64,000 nt of DNA from Amoeboaphelidium protococcarum (Eukaryota > Aphelidiomycota > Aphelidea): assembly GCA_023515745.1 (NCBI GenBank), contig JALECJ010000004.1, forward strand, positions 186,001 to 250,000, in the 5' to 3' direction. The position numbers were made by a program, and so were the translations under genes. The notes under the pieces are model-generated. The model saw nothing but the letters and a program-made list of their open reading frames with translations. It was not told where the DNA came from and did no database searches. Below, one piece after another: positions 11,301 to 23,151 of this stretch (position 1 is the first letter of the stretch; each line of letters opens with the position of its first letter).

Positions 11301-14300
11301 TAATGAGTTTCAGCAAGTCCCAGCTCCCACGGAAGACCAGCATATTTGATACCAGTCAGACGAGAAGCTCCTGTACCACCATCATGTCCACTGATCAAGA
11401 TATGATCAGCTTTTGCTTTGGCCACTCCATTAGCGATGACACCAACTCCAACTTCGGACACCAGTTTCACAGAGACTCTGGCACGAGGATTGCATGACTT
11501 CAGGTCATGAATGAGCTGTTTCAAATCCTCAATAGAGTAAATGTCATGATGAGGAGGTGGTGAGATAAGACCGACGCCGACCGAAGTCTTTCTAGTCTTT
11601 GCAATACTTTCTGACACTTTATGTCCAGATAACTCACCTACAATAATGCGATTAGCACGTATACTAGTTGATTAGATCATGATAAAACAAATTTAAAATA
11701 CCTCCTTCGCCAGGCTTGGCGCCTTAAGCCATCTTGATCTAAATTTCATCAGAGTCGGATAAATAGTAACTGGTAACACCAAATCTTCCACTGGCTACTT
11801 GTTTGATAGCAGAGCGGCGCAAATCTCCATTAGCGTCTTACGTCGACCTTTCAGGATCTTCACCTCCTTCTCCCGTATTAGATTTAGCACCAAGCTTATT
11901 CATTGCAATAGCCAAAGCGGAATGAGCCTCCATAGATATTGAGCCGTAACTCATAGCTCCAGTGCAGAATTTTTTCACAATCTCAGTCCAAGGCTCTACC
12001 TCATCCAATGGAATTGGAGTCAAATCCTTCTTGAACTCCAACTGACCACGGAGTGTGCAATCTTTGATTTGCTCATAACTACTCCGGGAGTACTCTTCAA
12101 ATGATTAAACATCCTTCAACTTGACAGCTTATTACAGAGATGCAATAGACTTGGGATCATTAATGTGTCTTTCTGAGCTATTACGGAAGTGATATTCACC
12201 AGACACGGGCAGAATAGACTGGAGAACATCATCACGATTAGGATAGGCAATGTCATGTAAATTGAACGCATCTACGGCAAAATGCTCAAATGTGACACCT
12301 CTAATTCGGGAGGGAGTACCTGCAAAACACACCTACATGACAGAAGGATCAATACCAAGAGCCTCAAATATCTAAGCTCCCTTGTACGATTAAAGTGTAG
12401 AAATACCCATCTTGGACATCACTTTGAGAATACCATTGTCCAGGGATTTCTGATAATTAGCAATCAGCTTATCGACAGAATCGGTAGATTCGATCACATT
12501 GTCTCTTTTCAATTTTGCAATAGTCTCCATCATAAGGTATGGGTATATGGCATCACAACCGTGTCCCAGAAGAACACACATGTGATGAACTTCTCGCGCC
12601 TCACCACTTTCCACAATGAGCGCCACTTTGCTTCTCTACCTGGAAGATAATAGATGTTGATGCACAGCACCAAGAGCTACCAGACTACTGACTGCAACTC
12701 TATCAACACCAACATTCCGATCAGACAGAATAATAATCCGATTCTGTTACTCGACAAGATGATCAGCATACTAACAAATACGATCAATTTCATTCTTATA
12801 TTGTTGCAAACCTTCCGCCTTTTTAAATGTGATATCGATAACACCAACTTTCCATTTCGGATGTTATTAAGGTATCGTCGAGGTAATAGTCTAAAATTGT
12901 GATGGAGTTAGTATCGGAGAGTCAATGTACAATCGATCGCATTATTACGCGTTCCTACTCAGTAGATTCCATTCTGGACCAATAAAACATGACAAACTCA
13001 TAACAATCTCCTCTCTAATAGGATCTATTGGCGGATTGGTCACTTGGGCAAACAATTGACGAAAGTATTCATAAATAGAACGAGGTTACTGCGACAGACA
13101 GGCAAGAGGTACATCAATACCCATAGAACCAAGAGGCTCCTTACCGTCTTTGATCATTGGCACAAAGACCATGTTAAGCTACTCGATAGAAAATCCGAAA
13201 GCTTTCAGGCGCGCATCACTTTAAACACTAGTACTATCAATGCTATTCTACATTAAGACAGAATCGGACAACTTGGAACTATTACTTACCAGTGACTTGA
13301 GATTCAGAGATTATTACTGAAGCCACTCTCCATAAGGAAACTGGGTACAAATTTCAGATTTCAATTCGGTATCATCGACTAACTGCTATTTCACGGTATC
13401 AACCAGCAGCATTCTACCAGGCATCAAACGGCCCTTGTGCACCACAGTACTAGGATCAACCTTTACTGTACCAACCTCACTTGCACAGATCATACGATCA
13501 TCATTAGTCAAATAATATCTGCACGGACGCAGCCCATTACGATCTAGAATAGCACCAATGTGTCTTCCGTCAGAGAATGTAATCAAAGCAGGACCATCCC
13601 AAGGCTCCATCACGGCAGACACATACTGATAGAACGCAGCTTTTTCAGGCTGTACAGAATTACTTTTCTACCAGGCCTCCGGGATCATGAGCATGGCAGC
13701 CTCGGCAATTGATAAACCACTGACAGTGAGCAGTTCAAACACGTTATCAAACGCAGAAGAATCGGATCCATACTCTTCAATAATAGGAAATAAATCTGCA
13801 ATAGACTCACCAAACAGCGGCGACTTCATCATCCCCTCCCTGGCTCTCATCCAATTCTTGTTCCCCTTCAACGTGTTAATCTCTCCATTATGAGCACACA
13901 AACGCATCGGCTGCGCTCTATCCCAACTGGGGAATGTATTAGTTGAGAACCTAGAATGAACCAAAGCGAAATGAGATTAATAGGCAGAATTGGTGATATC
14001 CAGAAAATAAAAGTAAACTTGCTTCGGAGACAGACGACCTTTATACACAATAGTACGCGGATTAAGGGAACAGATATAGAACCAAGGTCTGAGAGACACT
14101 TCATGGGAGGCTCGCTTACGCAACATGAACAGTTTAACTTCGAATTTCCGGCTATCAAATGCGTCGGTCATTACCACAAATGGCTACATAATAGTTGGCT
14201 CTTTGGATGCAGCCATTTTGCCAAGCATCGAATTATCTGTCGGAACTTTGCGCCAACACAACACTTTGAGACCATAACCGGAGGCAATCTACTCAAACTT

Positions 14301-14657
14301 GGACATCATTGTCTCAGCCTACTTCATATCAGGACTTAAGAACACATTTCCCACAGCATACTAGCCTTCAGGTGGTAGATTGACATTAAATTCATTCAAA
14401 CATTATTAACGAAAGAATCTGTGGGGAATACCAGTCATCACGCCAGAACCATCACCGTCCCTATCATCCGCTCCTTCAGCACCACGATGTGTCATGTTAC
14501 AAAGAATACTGGAGGCATCTTGTACCAGAGAATGAGACTACTGACCTTTAATGTTTACAATAAAGCCAACACCACAAGAATCCTTCTCCATACTCGGATC
14601 ATACAATCCTTATTACGCCGGCATTGAATCGGCCCAACCATAATACTACGACTCCAT
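8360..14657 (-). CDS. Glutamate synthase, NAD(P)H-dependent, GltB-GltD fusion
   Basis: The exons are 14657-11702 and 11637-8360, with one 64-nt intron (11638-11701, GTATTT...TTGTAG) that exactly restores the frame; the product is 2077 aa. A 27-residue propeptide precedes Cys28 in KDSCGVGF, the nucleophile of the type II glutamine amidotransferase domain. The synthase core has the [17 protein letters not shown] region and the 3Fe-4S cluster C-x5-C-x4-C in [13 protein letters not shown] gxgxG barrel follows. The C-terminal GltD-like part carries [16 protein letters not shown] and [13 protein letters not shown] for FAD and NAD(P)H, and ends near [13 protein letters not shown]. It makes two glutamates from glutamine and 2-oxoglutarate. 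The fused layout is that of fungal and plant NADH-GOGAT. Coenzyme preference cannot be read from sequence. Confidence 0.96.
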
Positions 14658-15304
14658 AACTTATGCAATTGTATCACTTGTTTTTTCTATTTCCTGCAAA
14701 GAACGTATATAATGTCAGAGTAATGAATAGATGAAAACTCAATCTTGACTCTGGTATCAGCAAGTATAAATGTATTGAAAGCACAGAGAGAGAGAGAGAA
14801 ACTGAACAAAGGTGGAACAAGTCAGTGAGGCTCAGTAAATGATGATGAAATCGATCTGACTGAAAGTGGAAACGGCCGAGATCGATTCAACAAATTTCAC
14901 ACTTTCTTTCTTTCTCGCTCGCACGCTCTCATTGTCACTGTTGTTTCTCTGAAGGAAAGGACCGCCGAAAGGACGCACGGATGGACGGACGGTCGGGCGA
15001 GGGAACGGGGCTGTGGCTGTAACAAGAATGGGCGCAGCAGTGTTATTTCAACAACCAGGGGGGCACAATGAGTGTGAGTCATTCTACATGCGTTCCTTTG
15101 ATGCATACAGCGAGAGAGCTGTGAAGTATTAGATCAGGGATGAGGATAGTTTGTAGCGTTTCACGTAAACTTCTTTTTAGAGAGTCATCGTTCTTCATAT
15201 TATATTTGTATTTGAATTTATGGACACTAGTAAACACGATCTTATAAACACATTGGAACGTATTAAATCTAGTACCAAAAAACTTTTCAGAAATTATACA
15301 AGCA
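14658..15304. other. intergenic, glutamate synthase promoter
   Basis: These 647 bp lie between the GOGAT start and the ZIP transporter stop. They hold the GOGAT promoter, a short GA microsatellite (14784-14799), a pyrimidine-rich tract near 14903 and a GC-rich patch near 14955-15015. Short frames here have no gene-like features. Confidence 0.45.
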
Positions 15305-16453
15305 TCACTCATTCAGGGCGATTAGAGCCATAAGGTATATGCCGCTGCACATTGAGCAGATTTAAAGCATAAACTCAAATATGCTCACATCGGAAGCCTC
15401 CAACAGTTCGGGAAGTATAGCTACAGTGGCAGTGTAAATCAGTCCACCGGCAGAGAATGGAATAACAGACTTTTCAAAGCCTGCCAGTACCGATGCCGCC
15501 TACTCTCCCTAAATCCATATGCCGAACAGAACACCCAACACCGTTCCCATCGCTGACCACATTTGCATCAACACGGCGACCGGTTTGGAGAATCCACTCT
15601 TAATTAGAATTGCATAATCACTCACTTTATGTGGAATCTCGTGCAGAAATATGGCAAACGTAGTTGAAGCGGCAATACTAGGACTAGCATAATGTGATAT
15701 AGACAAAGTCAGGCCGTCAGTAAAAGTGTGTGCCAGACTGGATAGTATCGACAGATAACCAGCACTAGATTAATGATGATGATCATGGTGATGTCCGTGT
15801 GAAGGAGGTCCAATTGAAGCTTTATCTTAACTTTACGCTGAAGTCGTTGACTCAGCCTTACGTTTACGTAACTCTGTCACATTAACCTTGGTAGCTTTCA
15901 AAGATGAAGTTGACGCTTTCTTTTATAAATCAACACTTTGAACAGCAGCATTATGGTCCTAAGCAGTGTCCGAAGTAGAATGACTGCTATGATCTTCGTG
16001 ATGCTGATGGTGGTGGTGGTGATGATGACCTCCAGACACTGTGCGTATCAACTTGTCTACAATCATAAAGCAAATCAATCCAGCCAAAATAGCCAACATA
16101 GGCCCAATAGTATGTGCATGATTATGTGAGTGACTTTCCTATTTAGGATCATGATGATGATGATTATCAGTATTATGATGGTGAGAACTGTGATCATGAT
16201 GTTCATGTCCATGTTCAGAATGCTGTTCCATCACAAACGGTATGACATGTAGGAATATATCTCCTAGTAGAGTTCCAACAGCGAAACCAACCAGGATTGT
16301 CATTACTATTTTAGGCAACTTTGCAGGTAGAAGCATCACAAGCAGGAGGGGAACAATGGTCACCAGTCCACAGGCAGCCAATGCATTATGAGAGGGAGAA
16401 TTTGCACTCAAAATTTTAACAATCACCTGCTATTACTACTATAAGAAGTCCAT
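15305..16453 (-). CDS. ZIP-family zinc transporter (KE4/ZIP7-like)
   Basis: The product is 382 aa from ATG at 16451-16453. Early membrane segments are VTIVPLLLVMLLP and IVMTILVGFAVGTLLGDIFLH. A His-rich stretch follows (EHGHEHHDHSSHHH), then another His block between later helices. The ZIP signature helices are AHTFTDGLTLS and FLHEIPHKVSDYAILIK. This layout matches the LIV-1/KE4 subgroup that moves Zn2+ into the cytosol, often from the ER or Golgi. The second motif is HEIPHK, where the family usually has HExPHE, so one putative metal ligand (Glu) is Lys. The C-terminus ends with an ILPELLEAS segment and a final helix. It is on the same strand as GOGAT but not evidently linked in function. Confidence 0.9.
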
Positions 16454-17339
16454 TAGATATTTATAAATGATGTGGTTGGATATAGTGTTTAAAATGCTAA
16501 GCTGAAATTTTCCAATTCCTTTAAAGGACAACAAGTACAAAGTTGAACACGCCAAAATCAAATAACAAACAGCAAAATTAAGTAGTAAAAGGATCAAGTT
16601 TTGGTGGCTACAGTAGACAATACATCAAAGCCGCGCGAACGGTGGTGGGAGGCTGCGACATGTCTCGAAACGTTTTTTTAAGCATCCGGGGTATCACAAT
16701 GTAACTGTCATCTCTGATTTTTTAACTGAACAATGCTAATTGTAACGTCAATCAAGTTGTTGATATTAAAACCATTCTATTTTCCGCGTTACTGTATATA
16801 ATGTGACACAACTAGGACTAAAGAGATTCCAAGAAGCAGATACGCAATTTGGGGCATTTAATCCGAACCGTTTTTGACAATCTCTGACATTTGCCACTCT
16901 TTGTCTCGCTATGCGCTGACTCGCAAGTGCGATTGTGAAAAGACGTTACTAATGGAAACAAACGAGCATCATTCATTGCGAGAGATTTGTGGAGAAAATG
17001 AAATGTAAACCAGAACTGGTTCAAGTTTTTTTATGGGTTGAGCATAGAAAAATGGTCAGAACGTGGTACATGTATCAGAGGTGTGAGAGAATGTTCGAGA
17101 AAGGACGTTTTACAACTACTCAACGCTAAACGTGACGAAGACGGACTAGAGAGAGAGTGCGTCGTGCGTAAGGCCAGACAATGGGTAGGAAGAGTGACAA
17201 AACCAGCGAACTAACTATTCCACCAGTACTTACTGGTAGAATTCTATTTCAAGAAGAGCATATTACCAAAACGCGCTGCAAGACCTGCTACTTTTAAACC
17301 GTTTTATCGTGTTATAACAGTATTGTTATTTTTATTGCT
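16454..17339. other. long intergenic region
   Basis: About 890 bp upstream of the ZIP gene, containing its promoter. I find no convincing coding region, RNA gene or repeat. Composition alternates AT-rich and mixed. Confidence 0.4.
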
Positions 17340-17755
17340 ATGACGAGCTCTGATCCAATGGATGGTGTAAATGTCTCCACTCTGGTTCTTGCTCTAAGAA
17401 ACTTGCTGACCACTTTGGACATTGAGATCTCCTCTGGCTCCACATTTAATGTTACATAGTATTGTAAGCTTACTGACTGTAACTATACCACCAACAAGTG
17501 GAAATGCCAAGTTGCGGTGTTTCACCAGGCCACCATACAAAAGTTTGGTTAACAGAAGGATTTTATGGTAATAATAAATAAATTTTATTAGTAGCTAATT
17601 CACAAGACTAATTGTCCGTCTGAATACTCTTAGCGAGCTTATATCAGCCGCCCTTACAGGAAGAAGAATCATATGACCTTCTTGATGAAAATTAGTAAGC
17701 ACAGTCACCTTTCGGGACCGGAACCTGGATAGCTCTCTGATACATCCAACTTGTT
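17340..17755 (+). CDS. unrecognised short ORF reaching the retrotransposon 3' end
   Basis: An ATG at 17340-17342 opens a frame beginning MTSSDPMDGVNVST, followed by a Cys-containing TQYCKLTDCNYTTNKWKC segment. It stays open through 17755 and continues antisense to the retrotransposon 3' end up to a TGA near 17980. A possible 24-nt GT...AG intron (GTAATA...TATTAG) lies near 17567. I recognise no family. It may be a small host gene, a gene interrupted by the element, or a chance frame, which is easy under a code with only one stop codon. Confidence 0.25.
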
Positions 17756-20700
17756 TCACGCTACCGGCAACCTTTCTCTCTTCCTTCCTTCCTCTTCATC
17801 GTCACCGCCGTCATCATTTAACTTCCGCTTGAAGCGTAGCTTGATGCCTGTCTGCCCATTTACCATTCTTCTGGGCTCCTTTATCACTACCACTGATAAC
17901 TACGGTAGATTTAATTTCCTTCTCTTATTAGCCTTTTCACTGGGGACTCCAGCGTCACCTCTCCTTCTTACGCGTGATTGATTCTTGGTGACATTGTTAT
18001 TGAGTTTCATATCCTTAATTCTGTGGCAAATTTCTTTCCATTTATCAGAGCCGTTACGTTCAGACCATATTATTTGGAGTAGACTAATGATACAGTCCAC
18101 TATAATCCATCTATCATTTATCTGCCACAGTCTATCCACTAGCTAGTCACAGAGAGTTGAAAGGCAACTCGAGAAACAGAACTACTAGTGCTCGCCCTTC
18201 CAAATCTTATTCACATTTTCAATCACTCTTTAGAACAGTTATTAGCGCTTGCTTTCAATCGACTGATCGACAGAGTAGTGCTCCTTTACCAATTTCTCGC
18301 AGATTTCTCTGCACACTTACTACTTATTTTATACTTTTACATTCATTTAGCAATTGAACACGTGTGATCTATCCTCCACTAGACCACAGCCCCATACACA
18401 TTTATCACTGATTATATCATAATACGCATGCATATTTGAGTTGTGATTTAGTTGATCCACTAGCAACTCAATTTTGAATTTGGCCAACTCTCTCACCATG
18501 CTACTATCACCTTTACGAGTGACTTTACGACCAAGCAGTTTGATAATATCATGTGTTCTTTGATCCAGGTCAGTCTTGTCGCATATTAGGTTGACCACCT
18601 CTTACTTAGTCATCTTACACCATTAATCCTTCACCTACTTTTTGATCTATACTGCGATTCCATGCACTCCTCCAGCTCCACTTATTTTACTTTTCAGTTC
18701 AATCATATTTGGATAGTATCGTGATCTAAGTTATCGGAAGTTGAATCTCGGTAAGACCATCCTGAACTCATTTGCCAAGTCAAACTTCTATTCAACACTC
18801 GTGACTTCTGATACATCCTACCCATCACAGAAACATGAAACAAGATCTCTATACCACTCTGGTACCTAAACCATCTCAATCAATTACTTCTTCAGCCTAG
18901 TGCTCTAGAAATTAGCAGCGAACTATGAGAAGCTCAACAGTTATCTTTAATCATTCGTCACAATATCCTGAATAGAGTACACTTTATATTTCCTCCAAGC
19001 TTCAAAATGCTTAAAGAATTAAGATTAAGAGATGTAAAAGAGATAATTTAAAGATTATATTATATCACGGCGTAACGAAGAAGAGAAGTGAGGAGGTGTA
19101 CTATCGCAGCACATTCCAGTCGTCGCTCGATATAGAAAATAGCAACAAGTAACGGCAACTAGCAACTAGCAACTCCAATCAATCATGCGAGAAATTCACT
19201 AACGGATTGATCAGAAGACCATAACTCAATTTAAAGTACATCAAATCAGTGATTCCATCCTCAGCCTCGGGCATCTCTGACAGGCGTATTTACAGTTGCA
19301 GAACTTCGCATGCAGAAAAGAATTAATCCAGTAGACTGAGTCTTGCTGCCTTGTGTATGACTTTCGCATCAGCGCGAATCAGATCCCTTGCACTATCAGC
19401 AGACTTCGTTATTGCCATGCTCAGACCTATAAGAACTCGCCTTTCTATGCCTTCAAAATCGTTATACCATTAAATCCATCTCGTCACTCTCATCTTAGCC
19501 AATTCGAATCTAAACGACCGCAGTCCAATTCCTATTTCTTTGGCATAAAGTAGTGAACTTGGCAATCTTGATTTCAGCCTAAATGACCGTTTAGCTATCT
19601 GTCTAAGAATAACGTCAACACCATCAATGAAAGATTTAGTGATACATGCGAACTACGACTAATACAACAGTTTTGGTAGTATCACACAGTTGACCAGATA
19701 TAACCCAATCTTGCCTGGTATGTGTCTATACTACAGTCTACTCTTGCTAATGTTGAGCCAAGTGAGCATCTTATCCTAGACTGGCTTGCTGTCATTAGCC
19801 AAACTCATATGCACCCCGAGGTATCTATTTGTTTAGTGAGCGCCCAGTATAATCGGATTTCCCTCCAGGCCGAGGTCATCGCACTACAGATCTTTATCAT
19901 TTGTATGGATGACAGTCTTTGTCACATTCATGACCATCCCGCTTGCCATCATGAAAGATTTAACCGTTTGGATCTGACATTTCATGTCTTCTTTTGAGTT
20001 TGCAACAGTAGACAGATCATCAGCGAATGATGGTGCCTTGATGGAGAACTGGTTAGGGAGCTTATATCCAATTGACACTGATTCAAGCCTGCATAGGAGA
20101 GTGTCATAAAAAGCCAGCCAGAAAAGCATGACATCACGTCTCCCTACGGTAGACCTCTAGTTGGTTAAAATCCTTCAGTTAGCCCAAACGCAGTCCTAAT
20201 CTACAGCCTTCTACTTGTCAGCAACAGCTCGAAGATCCCCAACATTTCTGGATCAAAATGGAGTCTGGCCAGAGCTTTGAGAAGGATGTCGAACCTCAGA
20301 GTGTCGTACGCCTTTTGTACGTCGAAATTACAAATGTAAATAAGCAACTTCTGAGCAATCGATCCATCAATAGCTGCTTTTATCATAAGTAAGCCGTTAG
20401 CAGTTGACTTCTTCTTTTGGAAAGCAAAGTTTCTACCTTGAAATAGCACAGATTCACCCAACAGTCTTTTAATCCTGTTGTATAGGAGCAGCGAGAAGAG
20501 TTTGCGCCATGGAGTCAGCAGAGTAATTGGTCTGATCTTAGAGAGCCGACCATTCCAATCCCCACACTTCGGCAGCAGGTGGACTTAACTTTACTAGTCA
20601 GCAACTGGAATATGTTTGAGTCTGACTGTTGCGTTCATCATCGACGCCATCTATGACACTACTACTTCATTTTCAGCCAATAACTTCAGATGTTCATTAG

Positions 20701-22591
20701 TCAAGTCATTGCAAGATGCTTTCTTATTTGGCAGGGAAGACAAGCACTCTGAGATTTCTCTCTCCGTGAATTCATCAAGGAGTCCGTAGCACCATTCGGG
20801 CATGACATTTTTTACCTTCTAATACTATGGCTCCCATGATTCCAACTCCAACTTTTACTCAGCAGTGAGTTCCCGCTCAGTCATCAGATTCTGGTAGTAG
20901 CTCTTAGTGGCATCTAGTACCTCGTCTTACTCAGTGATCATTTCTTGAGTAACTTCGTCTCGGACACATTACAGACCATCGAATGCGATCCCATTTTCCA
21001 AGATTTAGCGGATACTAGACTTCTACTTCTTGAAAAATTCGATATCTCTTGCTCGACATGCTCTACGGATACTTGCTTTCTTCGCCTTCAGTTGGATCTA
21101 GTTTATCAACCGCTTAGTCTCTCTGATCAATATTACGGCTTCTTGATGATTTCGTGGTTTAGAGAAGTTGTTACACTTAGAGGCGACCTCTTGTAAGCAC
21201 AATACATCCCACTCCAACCATTTGTCCTCACTAATACATTCAAGCCGGCACAATTCTTGCCAGTTCTTAATTTTCGACACTTATCTCTTTCTTCTAGTGC
21301 AAGTAGACTTCCGACCTGGCTTCTTTATTAATGGTAGGCATTTTCTGGCCCCTCTGACAATGACTTGATCCCATTTCTCCTTGATCATGTCGAGATTCTT
21401 CTTACTATTAAGCAGTTCATCCTCCACAAGAGCGTGATCCTACACATATTGGCTGAACTTCTTCCATTGCTCCTGAGAGAGCTATCTGAAATCTATTCTG
21501 TCGCCTCCATGCGAAGCTGGTTAAAGACCATCTCTCTCCATCATGTCAACTCTTAACTCTATACATCGATGATGCCAACTTGCATCTAGAAACAGATCTA
21601 AGATTCTACTTGATTTACATACCTGCAAGCTCTGCTCATCAACCAAGAAGAAATCCAGACGTGATTATGAGACTCCATCGCCTGATTATTTACAATGAGA
21701 GAACTCCTTCTTATCTGGATATAACCATCTATAAGCATCTAACATCTTAAACTGATACGTGCCATTTCTAAGTCTCTTCACCAATCTGGTTGTTTGTCGC
21801 TTGCTACTTACGGACGCTGTATCCAGCGTGGTATCCCCAATTGTATTCCAATCTCCACCAAGTATGACGTGGCACTTCTTACTTCTGTACTGCTTGGTCA
21901 GGATGTTCTTAAGCTACTATTCCAGTCTAGCCGCTTCCCTTTTATGAGATGGCTTGGCACTCGCAGGAGCGTAAATAGTTCCGACAATCCAGACATCGTT
22001 CTTATGAAATAGTACTACTACTGTACCTCTACCATCAAGTCTGATTGTCTACTGGTTGTACTTGAAAAGAGCTTTGCGTATCAACATAGCTGTACCTTTG
22101 CCAGACCGATTGTCCTTATCCTCTTCCTTGTCGGACGTCTTACTCGTTTGGGAACAATCTGAAACCAACGCGTAATTCTCATGCAGGAACTTATCATACT
22201 TCACCCAGTTCTTGAGCACTACTTCATCCTATAGCCAAGTCTCATTTAACATAAAGATGTCGACAGGATCTGACTTTTAGAACTCTTCTTCGAGGAATGC
22301 GCCTATGACAAAGAGTCTGGGGGAGGTCCTACTACACACCGACTAAACATTCTAACACATGATTCTTACTTGTTTTCTATCCCTGACATTATGCGCTTGA
22401 TGCAATGGTGCATTAAACTGATTTATTTCTTCATCTATCCTAACTTCTTAGCTTTCAGATTCTAAGGGGTCTGTTTCAACTATGCTCGCAATTTATTCGG
22501 AACTATCCACCAACCTCTAGACGTCGCAGATGAACTACCTCAGGCCTCCCGTTTCTTCTTCTCCTTAGCTTGACAGTTGATCTTGATTCAT
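17756..22591 (-). mobile_element. non-LTR (LINE-type) retrotransposon, single long ORF with two frameshifts
   Basis: Coding runs from ATG 22589-22591 to TGA 17756-17758, about 1610 codons, with no in-frame TGA but many TAA/TAG read as Gln. The N-terminal APE-type endonuclease shows FMLNETWL, GTIYAPASA, ILGGDWNTI and SRLDFFLVD (roughly residues 75-340). The reverse transcriptase shows RPITLLTPWRKLF, FDVQKAYDTL, GLPQGDVMS and SFADDL (about 690-860). A C-terminal zinc-knuckle-like CVWGCGLVEDRSHVFNC lies near residue 1400. The frame shifts by -1 near 20130, inside the RT, and returns near 19170 at a 7-bp tandem repeat. Two indels make this copy inactive but young. No long poly(A) tail or clear target duplication was found. 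Confidence 0.9.
19156..19176. repeat. 7-bp tandem repeat inside the retrotransposon
   Basis: About three copies of an (A/G)GCAACT unit lie exactly where the retrotransposon reading frame shifts by +1. One extra 7-bp unit, produced by slippage, would explain the shift. Confidence 0.7.
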
Positions 22592-23151
22592 ACTCTGAGT
22601 AGAATTTACTCACTGGCGCCTATATATTACTACCTGTGGCTGTCTTATATGTCTTCTCTGTGTTCTCTCTTTTTTTTTTTTTTTTAGAGTTACCTTTTAT
22701 GGTGAATTATGAAACTCAAACTACGACCGCATGCGTCGAGTGTGAGGAAGTGTAAATATATAACTTATACGTAAAAGAAGTTGAGGAGATATTGATAATG
22801 ATGATCAATCTATTGAAGAGTCGGTATGCCTGACTACAATCATAATGTGCCACTTACCAATGACGGCACATTTTTGCTATATCAACGCCAGACTCTGAAC
22901 CTGGGGTGGTGGCTGAGATGATGAGCGCGATAAATTTGGAAGATGCTGAGTTGGCAGGCCCGGTAGCAAATGTCAAAGCGATCAGCTATACCTGCAATCT
23001 ATATTGACGCCTTGGTAAAACTATATCAAGGACAGGGATTAGATGATGATGAATCTCATTAACAAGATAGAACACCGCATTGATTCTTCAGATCAGTTGA
23101 GACAATAATAACAGTAAAAGTAAAGAAGAGTGAACTATACATATTACTCAA
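22592..23151. other. unresolved region: T16 run and possible small gene
   Basis: A T16 run (22670-22685) lies just 5' of the retrotransposon ORF on the + strand (poly-A on the element's strand). It may mark its 5' end or an older insertion. From about 22700 to 23130 the + strand looks partly coding in several overlapping frames. One reads AIPAIYIDALVKLYQGQGLDDDE and ends at TGA 23081; another reads LTPWQNYIKDRD. A GTATGC donor occurs near 22829. A short multi-exon gene is possible, but I could not join exons convincingly. Confidence 0.3.

Noticed and set aside
14655-14657. alternative starts for glutamate synthase downstream
   Set aside because: The catalytic Cys needs a propeptide in front; the chosen ATG supplies 27 residues, a sensible length.
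14897-15106. minus-strand ORF upstream of glutamate synthase
   Set aside because: Arg/Thr/Pro-rich low-complexity translation of a pyrimidine-rich promoter; it resembles no family.
20115-20145. programmed ribosomal frameshift in the LINE
   Set aside because: The break is inside the RT catalytic core with no slippery site; a simple 1-nt deletion is more likely.
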